Origin: Methylobacterium brachythecii
GTDB lineage: Bacteria > Pseudomonadota > Alphaproteobacteria > Rhizobiales > Beijerinckiaceae
Direction of reading: 5' to 3'
Length of the DNA stretch: 64,000 bases
NCBI RefSeq assembly: GCF_014196345.1
Contig: NZ_JACIDN010000010.1
Location: 149,276-213,275, forward strand
Each line of letters starts with the position of its first letter. The stretch's first letter is position 1. Shown here one piece after another: positions 8,279 to 17,103 of the stretch. The translations under genes and the position numbers were made by a program. Below the pieces are notes generated by a model. The model had not been told where the DNA came from. It made no database searches and saw only the letters and a list, made by a program, of their open reading frames with translations.

Positions 8279-8320
8279 GCTGTCATTCCGGGGCCGCGCA
8301 GCGGAACCCGGAATGACAGC
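8279..8320. repeat. REP-like palindrome, copy 1
   Basis: Perfect 14-base inverted repeat GCTGTCATTCCGGG / CCCGGAATGACAGC around a 14-base spacer. The same core recurs about 40 bases further on. Such TGTCATTCCGGG palindromes are scattered between genes in many alphaproteobacteria. It lies between two convergent genes and may act as a transcription attenuator. Confidence 0.7.
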
Positions 8321-8355
8321 CGCCGAGGATGCCTGATCTTGCGCCATCTGCGGTT

Positions 8356-8394
8356 CTGGATTCCGGGTTCGCCTACGGCGCCCCGGAATGACGG
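8356..8394. repeat. REP-like palindrome, copy 2
   Basis: Arms GGATTCCGGG and CCCCGGAATG, the same core as the neighbouring copy. Together the two copies fill nearly the whole space between the convergent MotB-like and desulfhydrase genes. Confidence 0.65.
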
Positions 8395-8404
8395 AGGAGG
8401 CTGT

Positions 8405-9430
8405 CTAGGCCTGCCGAATTCCGAACTCGCCACGATACGCGAACAGTCCCGGCACACCACCGGTCATCAGGAAAAGCACCGCGTCCCCCGGCCGGTAGGC
8501 CCCAGCGCGAATGTCGGCGAGCAAACCCGCGAAAGCCTTGCCGCTATAGACCGGGTCAAGCAGCAACCCTTCGGTCCGGGCCATCAGCGTGACCGCCTCG
8601 CGCATGCCGTCAGTGGGAATGCCGTAGCCCTCACCGCGTGCCGCGCCGTCGATGACGATGTCCGTATCCGAGATGGCGCGCTCGGCTTCGAGCAGCTTCA
8701 GCGTATCGCGCGCCTTGGCGAGCGTGATCCGCCGCGCCTCGTCGAGCGGCGCGAGCACCGTGTATGACTTCGCCAAACGCGCATCTCGCCCGAGCGCCGC
8801 CAATCCCGCCGCGAGCCCGGCATGGGTGCCGCTGCTGCCATTGGCGGTGACGACGTGCCGGAAGGCGAGCCCCAGGGCCGCCGACTGATCGAGGATTTCG
8901 GCGATGCAGGCGGCGTAGCCGAGGCTGCCGAGGGCGCTCGATCCGCCGGACGGAAACACTGCGCCCCGCCGCCCCTCGCCTTCCAGCTCGGTCGCACGCG
9001 CCGTGGCGGCGGCGAGCGAATCCGCATCACCCGGCAGCAGATGCACGCGGGCACCAAACAACTCGTGCAGGAGGCGATTGCCGTTGCCGACATAGTCGCC
9101 GTCGTCCCGCGGCACCGAGCGGGTCAGAAACAGCTCGCAGCGGAACCCGCACCGCGCCGCCGCCGCCGCGGTCAGCCTGGCGTGGTTCGACTGCAGGGCG
9201 CCCACCGTGATCACGGTGTCGGCACCGTCCGCCCGCGCCTGCCCGAGCAGGAATTCGAGCTTGCGCAGCTTGTTGCCGCCGCCGCCGACCGGCCCGATAT
9301 CGTCGCGTTTCACGAAGATCCGCACGCCGTTCAGCTGGTCTCCCAGATGGCGACTCAACCCGTCGAGCGGCTGAATCGGCGTGGGTCCGCCGATCAAGTC
9401 GATCCGTGGAAAACGCGAGAGATCCAGCAA
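8405..9430 (-). CDS. dcyD: D-cysteine desulfhydrase / ACC-deaminase family PLP enzyme
   Basis: Fold-type II PLP enzyme of 341 residues. Family members break D-cysteine into pyruvate, sulfide and ammonia, or open 1-aminocyclopropane-1-carboxylate. The PLP-lysine motif GGGGNKLRKLEFLLG (about 50-64), the LQSNHARLTAAAAA segment (about 79-92) and the phosphate-binding region around NGSSGTHAGLAAG (about 196-208) are visible. D-cysteine desulfhydrase is favoured because the sequence follows the DcyD pattern, but ACC deaminase, known in plant-associated Methylobacterium, cannot be excluded without active-site comparison. An ABC exporter gene ends 3 bases upstream on the same strand, so the two are probably one transcript. 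Confidence 0.75.
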   Translation of the reverse strand: MLDLSRFPRIDLIGGPTPIQPLDGLSRHLGDQLNGVRIFVKRDDIGPVGGGGNKLRKLEFLLGQARADGADTVITVGALQSNHARLTAAAAARCGFRCELFLTRSVPRDDGDYVGNGNRLLHELFGARVHLLPGDADSLAAATARATELEGEGRRGAVFPSGGSSALGSLGYAACIAEILDQSAALGLAFRHVVTANGSSGTHAGLAAGLAALGRDARLAKSYTVLAPLDEARRITLAKARDTLKLLEAERAISDTDIVIDGAARGEGYGIPTDGMREAVTLMARTEGLLLDPVYSGKAFAGLLADIRAGAYRPGDAVLFLMTGGVPGLFAYRGEFGIRQA

Positions 9431-9433
9431 GGC

Positions 9434-11326
9434 CTACTCCGCCGGAAGAGCTGCGAGCTTGAGATGGGGATCGCGCGGCCGCGCGCTGTCGGCGAGCGGA
9501 TCGGTGAACTGCAGGGCGGCGAGCTGCGCGTAGAGCTTCCCGCGCGCCAGCAGGCTCTCATGCGTGCCCTCCTCGACGATGCGGCCGTCGTCGAAGACGA
9601 GAATGCGGTCGGCGGCGCGGATCGTCGCGAGGCGGTGGGCGATCACCAGGGTTGTGCGGCCTTCCATCAGATGGTCGAGGGCGTTTTGCACGGCGCGCTC
9701 GCTCTCGGCGTCGAGGGCCGAGGTGGCCTCGTCGAGGAGCAGGATCGGCGCATCCTTGAGGATGGCGCGGGCAATGGCGACCCGCTGGCGCTGGCCACCC
9801 GAGAGCGTCGTGCCGCGCTCGCCGACCTGCGTCTCGTAGCCCTGCGGCAGGGCGCGGATGAAGCCGTCGGCATTGGCGAGGCGAGCCGCGTGCTCCACCT
9901 CGGCGACGCTCGCGGAGGGACGCCCGTAGCGGATGTTGTCCAGGACACTGCCCGAAAACACGGTGGGGTCCTGCGGCACGAGCGAGAGGCGCGACCGCAA
10001 TGCCTCCGGATCGACGGTGGCGATGTCGGTGCCGTCGACACGGATGCGGCCGCTCTGCGGATCGTAGAAGCGCAGGAGCAGTTGCAGCACGGTGGTCTTG
10101 CCGGCACCCGACGGGCCGACCAGCGCGACGCGCTCACCCGAGGCGACGTTGATGCGGATGCCGTCGAGGGCCTGATGCTCCGGCCGCGTCGGATAGATGA
10201 AGCGGACATCCTCGAACGCCACCTCGCCGCGCGGCGGAAGCGGCAGGACAGCCGGGTTCTCCGGTGCCCGGATCGCCGGCTCGCTGGCCAGGATCTCGCC
10301 GAGTCGCTCGGCTGCGCCCGCGGCTTGCGCCAGCTCGCCATAGACTTCGGAGAGCTGCCCGAGGGCGCTCGCGCCGAACACCGCATAGAGCACGAACTGC
10401 GAAAGCGTGCCCGCGCTCATGGCGCCCGACAGCACGCTCTGCGCGCCGTACCACATCACGCCGACGACGGAGCCCGAGATCAGGAAGATCGCGACGCCCG
10501 TGAGAATGGCGCGCGCCTTGATCGAGGCGAGCGCGGCCGCATAGGCGTTCTCGGCCGCGTTGCCGAAGCGGGCCGTGGTCTCGCGGCCCATACCGAAGGC
10601 CTGCATGGTGCGCACTGCGCCGATCGCCTCCGAGGCATAGGCCGAGGCATCGGCGAGTCGGTCCTGCGCCGCGCGCGAGCGACGGCGGACGCCGCGGCCC
10701 GAAAGGATCAGCGGAAACACGATCAGCGGGATCGCGCAGAGCACCAGGATCGAGAGCCGTGGGCTCGTCCAGACCATCATCACGACGGCGCCGACGAACA
10801 GGAAGGCGTTGCGCAGCAGAATCGAGATCGAGACGCCGAAGACCGACTTCACCTGCGTCGCGTCGGCGGTGAGCCGCGAGACGATCTCGCCGGATTGGGT
10901 GCGGTCGTAGAAGGCGGGATCGAGTATGGTCAGCCGCGAGAAGACGGCCGTGCGGAGGTCGGCGACGACGCGTTCGCCGAGGCTGACCACGGTGTAGTAG
11001 CGCCCGGCGCTCGACAGGCCGAGCACGGCCACCACGCCGAGCAGCGCCACGAAATAGCTGTCGATGAAGGCATGGCCCTCGGGCGAGAAGCCGTGATCGA
11101 TCACGCGGCGGATCGCGATCGGCACCACGAGGGTCGCGCCGCTGGCGAAAATCAGCGAGAGCAGCGCCGCGAAGATGCGGCCGCGATAGACGGCGGCGAA
11201 AGGAATGAGTGGCTTCAGCGCGCCGAGCGGGGCGCGCTTGGCGGCGTCGCGGCCATCCTCCGTCGCCTTGCCCCTACCCCTGCGCTTGCCTCTCGCCTCG
11301 GTGGCGGTGTCACGCACGGCGGCCAT
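9434..11326 (-). CDS. MsbA-like ABC exporter (fused permease and ATPase)
   Basis: 630 residues: a basic N-terminal stretch, a six-helix exporter-type membrane domain (about 50-340) and a C-terminal ATPase. Walker A GPSGAGKTTVLQ (about 408-419), signature LSGGQRQRVAIARAI and Walker B ILLLDEATSALD are intact, so the protein should be active as a homodimer. Relatives export lipids, peptides or drugs; the substrate is not predictable here. It is upstream of, and probably cotranscribed with, the desulfhydrase-like gene. Confidence 0.87.
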   Translation of the reverse strand: MAAVRDTATEARGKRRGRGKATEDGRDAAKRAPLGALKPLIPFAAVYRGRIFAALLSLIFASGATLVVPIAIRRVIDHGFSPEGHAFIDSYFVALLGVVAVLGLSSAGRYYTVVSLGERVVADLRTAVFSRLTILDPAFYDRTQSGEIVSRLTADATQVKSVFGVSISILLRNAFLFVGAVVMMVWTSPRLSILVLCAIPLIVFPLILSGRGVRRRSRAAQDRLADASAYASEAIGAVRTMQAFGMGRETTARFGNAAENAYAAALASIKARAILTGVAIFLISGSVVGVMWYGAQSVLSGAMSAGTLSQFVLYAVFGASALGQLSEVYGELAQAAGAAERLGEILASEPAIRAPENPAVLPLPPRGEVAFEDVRFIYPTRPEHQALDGIRINVASGERVALVGPSGAGKTTVLQLLLRFYDPQSGRIRVDGTDIATVDPEALRSRLSLVPQDPTVFSGSVLDNIRYGRPSASVAEVEHAARLANADGFIRALPQGYETQVGERGTTLSGGQRQRVAIARAILKDAPILLLDEATSALDAESERAVQNALDHLMEGRTTLVIAHRLATIRAADRILVFDDGRIVEEGTHESLLARGKLYAQLAALQFTDPLADSARPRDPHLKLAALPAE

Positions 11327-11507
11327 TGGTCCTCGTCATCGTCTCGTCCCAGGTTTGTCTTGGCCAGAAGTCTTTTGGTTGTGCTCTGGCGCGGTCTTGT
11401 TCACGGAAGGCGGCTGAGGTATAGGCCCGCCTTCACCGATACGCGCGTGATATTCGGCCGCGGGACGCCGCGCCGTCCGGTCGGCGTGACCCAATCAGGA
11501 CTTCGTC

Positions 11508-11762
11508 ATGGCAAAAGATGCGGCCGCCAAGGCCAAGGGGACCGAGCATCCCGACTACCACTTCATCAAGGTCGTGATGACCGATGGGACCGAGTACATG
11601 ACCCGGTCGACCTACGGCAAGGACGGCGACGTCCTCAACCTCGACATCGATCCCAGCACTCACCCGGCCTGGACCGGCGGCGAGCAGAAGATGCTCGATC
11701 GCGGCGGCCGCGTCTCGCGCTTCAACTCGCGCTTCGGTGGACTGGCCTTCGGCAAGAAGTGA
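11508..11762 (+). CDS. rpmE: 50S ribosomal protein bL31
   Basis: Large-subunit ribosomal protein of 84 residues. The conserved core HPDYHFIKVVMTDGTEY, STYGKDGDVLNLDID and RVSRFNSRFGGL leaves no doubt. It lacks the zinc-binding CxxC pairs of some L31 proteins, as is usual in alphaproteobacteria. It is a single-gene unit followed by a clear terminator, and is divergent from the ABC exporter. Confidence 0.95.
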   Translation: MAKDAAAKAKGTEHPDYHFIKVVMTDGTEYMTRSTYGKDGDVLNLDIDPSTHPAWTGGEQKMLDRGGRVSRFNSRFGGLAFGKK

Positions 11763-11809
11763 TTCTCTAGGGAGTTGGGCGCCTGCGCCCGACCCTCGGT
11801 CGATGAAGG

Positions 11810-11836
11810 GGCGGCGCTCTGCAGCGTCGCCTTTTT
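11810..11836 (+). terminator. Rho-independent terminator of rpmE
   Basis: Stem GGCGGCGCT / AGCGTCGCC (one G-T pair), loop CTGC, followed by TTTTT, about 50 bases after the rpmE stop codon. Confidence 0.85.
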
Positions 11837-12025
11837 CGTATCCGACCGCCGGGGACGACCGGCCGGGACGCGGCTGACGTCGCCCGTGCAGGCCAGCCCC
11901 TGGCGCCGGTTGGCGCAGATGCCCAACTGGTGTACGAGCCCGCTGACCGAACGGAGGAGACCTCCGGGCGGTCGTTTCGTTTTGCCGAACACTACGCGTC
12001 CGCACATGCGGACCGCCGGAACCCC

Positions 12026-12457
12026 ATGCAGACCGTCCTGATCGTCGTCCACCTCTTCATCGTCCTGGCGCTCATCGTCACGGTGCTGCTGCAGCGCTCC
12101 GAGGGCGGCCTCGGCCTTGGCGGCGGCGGTGGTGGCGGCGGCGTGTCCGGGTTCATGACCGGGCGCGGACAGGCCAACGCTCTGACCCGTGCGACGGCGA
12201 TCCTCGCGGCCCTGTTCTTCGTGACCAGCATTACCCTGGCGATCATGGCGCATCACAGCGCCGGGCCGCGCTCGATCCTCGACGGCGAGGGCAATGCCCA
12301 GCCGGCCCAGCAGCCGAACGCCGACAACCTGCTCGACACGTTGCGCAAGCAGGGTGGCAACCCGGCCGACGGCGCGCCCGCGCCGCAGACCCCGGCTCCC
12401 GCCGCGCCGGCTGCCCCCGCGGCTCCGGCGACGCCTTCCGCGCCGCAGTCGCGCTAA
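12026..12457 (+). CDS. secG: Preprotein translocase subunit SecG
   Basis: Small inner-membrane subunit of the SecYEG channel; 143 residues. Two transmembrane helices (about 3-22 and 53-72) flank the typical loop LLQRSEGGLGLGGGGGGGG and the motif GRGQANALTRATAILA. The C-terminal 40 residues are a Pro/Ala-rich tail, as in many alphaproteobacterial SecG. The start at 12026 puts MQTVLIVVHLFIVLALIV first, as in the family. It is directly upstream of pyrG (215 bases), a conserved order. Confidence 0.93.
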   Translation: MQTVLIVVHLFIVLALIVTVLLQRSEGGLGLGGGGGGGGVSGFMTGRGQANALTRATAILAALFFVTSITLAIMAHHSAGPRSILDGEGNAQPAQQPNADNLLDTLRKQGGNPADGAPAPQTPAPAAPAAPAAPATPSAPQSR

Positions 12458-12672
12458 GGCAACAGCGCGGAACGGAATCCGCGCGACGAGCGCCTCCGGG
12501 CGACCGAGAGACGTGCGGCCGGCGCATGAGCCGGCCGATGCGGGCATTCGCCCGTCGAAATTCATGAAGTCCGTCAGCGGCATGGCCCCGCGGCGCGTGC
12601 CCGATGGGCCGCGCGGTGGATGAACCTTTGCGGTTTGGCGAATCGCGTAACCCCGTTTAAGGACCGAGGCCC

Positions 12673-14328
12673 ATGACGCAGTATCCGACGCATGGGATTT
12701 CGACGCGGTATGTCTTCATCACGGGCGGCGTAGTCTCGTCGCTCGGCAAGGGACTCGCGTCGGCGGCACTGGCCGCCCTCCTCCAGGCCCGCGGCTACCG
12801 CGTCCGCCTGCGCAAGCTCGACCCCTACCTGAACGTTGATCCGGGCACGATGAGCCCGACGCAGCACGGCGAGGTCTTCGTTACCGACGACGGCGCCGAG
12901 ACCGACCTCGACCTCGGCCATTACGAGCGCTTTACCGGACTGCCGGCGAGCCGCGCCGACAACATCACCACCGGCCGGATCTACCAGGACATCATCGCCA
13001 AGGAGCGGCGCGGCGATTATCTCGGCGCGACCATCCAGGTGATCCCGCACGTCACCAACGCCATCAAGGCCTTCGTGCTCGACGGCAACGAGGGCTACGA
13101 TTTCGTGCTCGTCGAGATCGGCGGCACGGTGGGCGACATCGAAGGCCTGCCCTTCTTCGAGGCGATCCGCCAGCTCGGTCAGGAGCAGCCGCGCGGCACT
13201 TGCCTGTTCATCCACCTGACGCTGCTGCCCTTCATCCCGTCCGCCGGCGAGCTCAAAACGAAGCCGACGCAGCACTCGGTGAAGGAGCTGCGCTCCATCG
13301 GCATCCAGCCGGACATCCTGCTCTGCCGCTGCGACCGGCCGATTCCGAACGACGAGCGGCGCAAGCTCGCGCTTTTCTGCAATGTGCGCGAGACCGCCGT
13401 CATCGACGCGCTGGACGTGCCCTCGATCTACGACGTGCCGCTCTCCTATCGCGGCGCCGGGCTCGATCGCGAGGTGCTGGAGCACTTTGCCCTGGATGCC
13501 GAGCGCGAGCCGCCGCTCGACCGTTGGCGGACCATTTCCGAGCGCGTGAAGAACCCCGAGGGCGAGGTCACCATCGCCATCGTCGGTAAGTACACGGGGT
13601 TGAAGGACGCCTATAAGTCGCTGACCGAGGCACTGATCCACGGCGGCATCGCCAACAAGGTGCGTGTCCATCTGGAGTGGATCGAGGCCGAGGTCTTCGA
13701 GCGCGAGGACCCCGCACCGTTCCTTGAAGGCCTGCACGGCATCCTGGTGCCCGGCGGCTTCGGCCAGCGCGGTGCCGAGGGCAAGATCCGGGCGGCGCGC
13801 TATGCCCGCGAGCGGCGCGTTCCGTATTTTGGCATCTGCTTCGGAATGCAGATGGCGGTGGTCGAGGCCGCCCGGTCGCTGGTCGGTATCGAGGGCGCCA
13901 ACTCTACCGAGTTCGGCGCGACGCCGGAGCCCGTGGTCGGTCTTCTCACCGAATGGATGAAGGGGGAGGCCCTGGAGCGGCGCGCGGCAGAGGGCGATCT
14001 CGGCGGTACCATGCGGCTCGGCGCCTACAAGGCGACGCTCGGATCGGACACGAAGATCGCCGGAATCTACGGCTCGACCGAGATCTCCGAGCGTCACCGC
14101 CACCGCTACGAGGTCAACATGGCCTATCGCGAGCGGCTAGAGGCCAAGGGCCTGCGCTTTTCGGGGCTGTCGCCGGACGGCCTGCTCCCGGAGACCGTGG
14201 AGCACGAGGGCCATCCCTGGTTCATCGGCGTGCAGTTCCACCCCGAATTGAAGTCGCGGCCGTTCGAGCCGCATCCGCTGTTCCAGAGCTTCGTCGCCGC
14301 GGCGGTGGAGCAGAGCCGACTGGTCTGA
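12673..14328 (+). CDS. pyrG: CTP synthase
   Basis: Makes CTP from UTP, ATP and glutamine. Length 551 residues is normal. The synthetase domain shows GGVVSSLGKGLASAALA (about 17-33) and KLDPYLNVDPGTMSP; the class I glutamine amidotransferase domain shows the catalytic cysteine in YFGICFGMQMAV (Cys about 389) and the His-Glu pair in VQFHPELKSRP near the C-terminus. It lies downstream of secG. The short gap of 16 bases to the DUF350 gene allows cotranscription, though the DUF350 group looks like a separate functional unit. Confidence 0.97.
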   Translation: MTQYPTHGISTRYVFITGGVVSSLGKGLASAALAALLQARGYRVRLRKLDPYLNVDPGTMSPTQHGEVFVTDDGAETDLDLGHYERFTGLPASRADNITTGRIYQDIIAKERRGDYLGATIQVIPHVTNAIKAFVLDGNEGYDFVLVEIGGTVGDIEGLPFFEAIRQLGQEQPRGTCLFIHLTLLPFIPSAGELKTKPTQHSVKELRSIGIQPDILLCRCDRPIPNDERRKLALFCNVRETAVIDALDVPSIYDVPLSYRGAGLDREVLEHFALDAEREPPLDRWRTISERVKNPEGEVTIAIVGKYTGLKDAYKSLTEALIHGGIANKVRVHLEWIEAEVFEREDPAPFLEGLHGILVPGGFGQRGAEGKIRAARYARERRVPYFGICFGMQMAVVEAARSLVGIEGANSTEFGATPEPVVGLLTEWMKGEALERRAAEGDLGGTMRLGAYKATLGSDTKIAGIYGSTEISERHRHRYEVNMAYRERLEAKGLRFSGLSPDGLLPETVEHEGHPWFIGVQFHPELKSRPFEPHPLFQSFVAAAVEQSRLV

Positions 14329-14344
14329 GCATGAGGGCCGCCCG

Positions 14345-14743
14345 ATGAACGTGATCTCCGGGCTTCCGGCCTTCCTCGCCTATTTCGCCGCCGCGCTGGT
14401 CCTCGTCGCGCTCTACATCCTGGTCTACATCACCGCGACGGCGCATCGCGAGATGGCGCTGATCCGAGCCGGCAACACTGCCGCCGCGCTCAGCCTCGGC
14501 GCGAGCCTGATCGGCTACGCCCTGCCGCTCTCGGTGGCGATCCGCAACGCGCAGTCGATTCTCGATTGCATCGTCTGGGGTCTCGTCGCCCTGGTGGTGC
14601 AGATCCTGATCTATTGGCTCGTGCGGATCCTCCTGCCCGATCTGTCCCGCCGCATTTCGGAGAACGAGATGTCAGCCGCAATCCTGCTCGGTGCGGCCTC
14701 GCTCGCGGGCGGGATCGTGAACGCCGCCTCGATGTCGTATTGA
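14345..14743 (+). CDS. DUF350 family inner-membrane protein
   Basis: 132-residue protein with four hydrophobic helices, beginning MNVISGLPAFLAYFAAALVL, belonging to the DUF350 (YjfL) family. Function unknown. It is followed by a DUF1190 (YgiB/YjfM-like) gene and a glutathionylspermidine-synthase-like gene (YgiC/YjfC), a recurring bacterial gene set, which supports all three calls. GAGGG lies upstream of the ATG. Confidence 0.85.
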   Translation: MNVISGLPAFLAYFAAALVLVALYILVYITATAHREMALIRAGNTAAALSLGASLIGYALPLSVAIRNAQSILDCIVWGLVALVVQILIYWLVRILLPDLSRRISENEMSAAILLGAASLAGGIVNAASMSY

Positions 14744-14821
14744 GGGTGCGCGCGGGGGCGAGAATAGTCGGATGACGAACCAGCGGACGGACACCCGGCT
14801 CATTCCGGCAGCCAAGCGCCG

Positions 14822-15421
14822 ATGAAGCGCTCGCAGACCGTCTCACTCGTCCTCCTCGCGGGTGCCGGCGCCGCAGCATTCGGGCTCGCCTCGGTCGATC
14901 ACTCGCAGGATGAGGAGGACGTCCGCGTCTACGCAGACCCCTCGGCCTGCATCGCCGCGCATCTACGCAGCGAGGCGGATTGCCGGAGCGAGTACGAGAT
15001 TGCCCGTGCGCTCTACCCGACAGCCGCCCCGCGCTACCCATCGACGACCGACTGCGAGGCTCACCACGGCTCCGGCCACTGCGTCGCCGGAGAGAGCGTC
15101 GCCGAGGCGGCGCGCGGCAAGTTCATTCCAGTGATGGCCGGCTACGTGATCGGTGCCACGACCGAGCAGAAGCTGCCGCCGCAGCCGGTCTTCGACCACG
15201 CTCCGAAGGACGAGACGCATCAGGCCAGCCATTCGACGGGCTTCCACAGCGGATATTGCACCGGCTCGGGTGCGCGCATCTGGACGACCGGCTATGGCCG
15301 ATCCTCGGCGGCGCGGGTGTCCTCGGCGGCCCTGCGCGGGTCGTCCTTCGGCGGGTTCGGGAGTTCGGGACGATCCTTCTCGTCCCACTCGTCGTCCTCG
15401 CACGGCTTCTTCGGCGGCTGA
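14822..15421 (+). CDS. DUF1190 family exported protein (YgiB/YjfM-like)
   Basis: 199 residues with an N-terminal hydrophobic segment (about 7-25) that may be a signal peptide or anchor, a cysteine-containing middle (Cys at about 43, 54, 81, 88 and 144) and a Ser/Gly/Phe-rich C-terminus ending HGFFGG. This matches the DUF1190 family (E. coli YgiB/YjfM), whose function is unknown. Its stop codon overlaps the next gene's start by one base (TGATG), so translation is coupled to the ATP-grasp gene. Confidence 0.82.
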   Translation: MKRSQTVSLVLLAGAGAAAFGLASVDHSQDEEDVRVYADPSACIAAHLRSEADCRSEYEIARALYPTAAPRYPSTTDCEAHHGSGHCVAGESVAEAARGKFIPVMAGYVIGATTEQKLPPQPVFDHAPKDETHQASHSTGFHSGYCTGSGARIWTTGYGRSSAARVSSAALRGSSFGGFGSSGRSFSSHSSSSHGFFGG

Positions 15422-16590
15422 TGCGGCGCGTTCCCACCGGCGAGCGGCCCGACTGGCGCGAGATCGCGCGAAAAAACGGCTTCGTCTTCCACACCCTCGA
15501 TGGCGCGCCCTATTGGGACGAGAGCCACGCCTACGCCTTCACCCTCGACGAGATCGAGGAGGACATCGAGGCCCCGAGCGGCGAGCTGCACGCGCTCTGC
15601 CTCGACTTCGCCGCCCGCGCCGTCGAGGACGAGCGCATCCTCGCCTCGCTGTGCATTCCCGAGAGCGCCTGGGACGCGGTCCGCGGCAGTTGGCGCCGGG
15701 GCGATGCCAGCCTCTACGGCCGGCTCGACCTGTCCTATGACGGCACCGGCCCGGCCAAGCTCCTCGAATACAACGCCGACACGCCGACGGCGCTCTACGA
15801 AACCGGCGTGTTTCAGTGGCTCTGGCTGGAGGAGCTGCTGCGCGATGGTCGCCTCCCCGCGGGCAGCGACCAGTACAACGCCATCCACGAGCGGCTGATC
15901 GCGCGCTTCCGCGAGATCGGCGCCGGCACCCTCACGGCCTTCGCTGCCGAAGCCGATGCGCCAGAGGATCGCGGCACCGTCACCTATCTGCAGGACTGCG
16001 CGCTTCAGGCCGGGCACGCTACGCGCTTCCTCGACCTCTCCGAGATCGGGTTGAAGCCTGATGGACGCTTCTGTGCGCCGGACGAGGCCTCAATCGACCT
16101 GCTGTTCAAGCTCTACCCGTGGGAATGGGCGTTCTCCGACGCCTTCGCCAAGGGCGTCGCAGGAAGCCCGACGCGCTTCCTCGAACCACCCTGGAAGGCG
16201 ATCCTCTCCAATAAGGGAGTGCTCCCTCATCTCTGGGCACAGGAGCCCGGGCACCCGAATCTGCTGCCGGCTTTCTTCGAGGACGATCCACAAGCCGCGA
16301 GCCTCGGCGCATCCTACGTGCGCAAGCCGGTCTTCTCTCGGGAGGGCTCTAACATCGAGATCGTCCGCGAGGGCACGGTGCTCGCGCACGAGCCCGGACC
16401 CTATGGCGGCGAGGGCTACATCCGGCAGGCGCTCGCCGAGCTGCCGAGCTTCGACGACCGCCGCCGCCCGCTGATCGGCTCTTGGATCGTGGGCGATGCG
16501 CCGGCCGGACTCTGCGTGCGCGAGGGGCGCGGCGCCATCACGGGCAACGACGCGCTGTTCGTCCCGCACTACATCGAGCCCGCGGCCTGA
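15421..16590 (+). CDS. Glutathionylspermidine synthase-like ATP-grasp enzyme (YgiC/YjfC family)
   Basis: 389 residues, matching the synthetase half of E. coli Gss and the stand-alone YgiC/YjfC proteins. Family hallmarks include LLEYNADTPTALYETGVFQW (about 118-137), the KLYPWEWAFSD segment, KAILSNKG, and the C-terminal GSWIVGDAPAGLCVRE. The amidase half of Gss is absent. Family knowledge predicts ATP-dependent peptide-type ligation, but stand-alone members have no established substrate. Start ATG at 15421 overlaps the DUF1190 stop codon. The DUF350-DUF1190-ligase trio probably acts at the cell envelope. Confidence 0.87.
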   Translation: MRRVPTGERPDWREIARKNGFVFHTLDGAPYWDESHAYAFTLDEIEEDIEAPSGELHALCLDFAARAVEDERILASLCIPESAWDAVRGSWRRGDASLYGRLDLSYDGTGPAKLLEYNADTPTALYETGVFQWLWLEELLRDGRLPAGSDQYNAIHERLIARFREIGAGTLTAFAAEADAPEDRGTVTYLQDCALQAGHATRFLDLSEIGLKPDGRFCAPDEASIDLLFKLYPWEWAFSDAFAKGVAGSPTRFLEPPWKAILSNKGVLPHLWAQEPGHPNLLPAFFEDDPQAASLGASYVRKPVFSREGSNIEIVREGTVLAHEPGPYGGEGYIRQALAELPSFDDRRRPLIGSWIVGDAPAGLCVREGRGAITGNDALFVPHYIEPAA

Positions 16591-16650
16591 GGCCGCGATG
16601 CGGCTGCGACCCCTGCGGCTCGGCCCGTTCCGCGCTATGCTGAGACCATC

Positions 16651-17103
16651 GTGACCGAAATCCTGTTCTATCACCTGCAGCGCCAGCCCCTCGAGAAGGT
16701 GCTGCCGAGCCTCGTCGAGAAATCGCTGGAGCGCGGATGGCGGGCGGCAATCCAGGTCGTGAGCGAGGAACGCCTGTCGGCTCTGGACGACGGTCTCTGG
16801 ACCTATTCGGACGACAGCTTCCTGCCTCACGGCATCGATCGCGAGCCGGATGCGGCGACGCAGCCAGTGGTGCTGACCTTGCGGGAGATCAACCCGAACA
16901 AGGCGGCGATCCGGTTCCTCGTCGAGGGCGCCGATCTGCCGGAGGACGCCAACGACTACGCCCGCATCTGCATCCTGTTCGACGGCAACGACACCGACGC
17001 GCTGGTCCTCGCCCGCGAGCAGTGGAAGAGCGCCAAGGAGTTGGGTCACACCATCGCCTACTGGCAGCAGGACGATGACGGCCGCTGGAGCAAGAAGGCG
17101 TGA
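16651..17103 (+). CDS. holC: DNA polymerase III subunit chi
   Basis: Chi links the clamp loader to single-strand-binding protein. The product is 150 residues starting MTEILFYHLQRQPLEKVLPSL from a GTG at 16651, with the family's LVEKSLERGWRAAIQ and LWTYSDDSFLPHG motifs and a late RICILFDGNDTDAL segment. In many alphaproteobacteria holC follows the leucyl aminopeptidase gene; here it follows the ATP-grasp gene instead. The next gene overlaps its end by 4 bases. Confidence 0.92.
   Translation: MTEILFYHLQRQPLEKVLPSLVEKSLERGWRAAIQVVSEERLSALDDGLWTYSDDSFLPHGIDREPDAATQPVVLTLREINPNKAAIRFLVEGADLPEDANDYARICILFDGNDTDALVLAREQWKSAKELGHTIAYWQQDDDGRWSKKA

Noticed and set aside
8822..11770. 982-codon open frame on the plus strand
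   Set aside because: It lies antisense to the desulfhydrase and the ABC exporter, both with intact motifs. Long antisense frames are expected in high-G+C DNA.
12574..14103. 509-codon minus-strand frame
   Set aside because: Antisense shadow of pyrG, with no family motifs.
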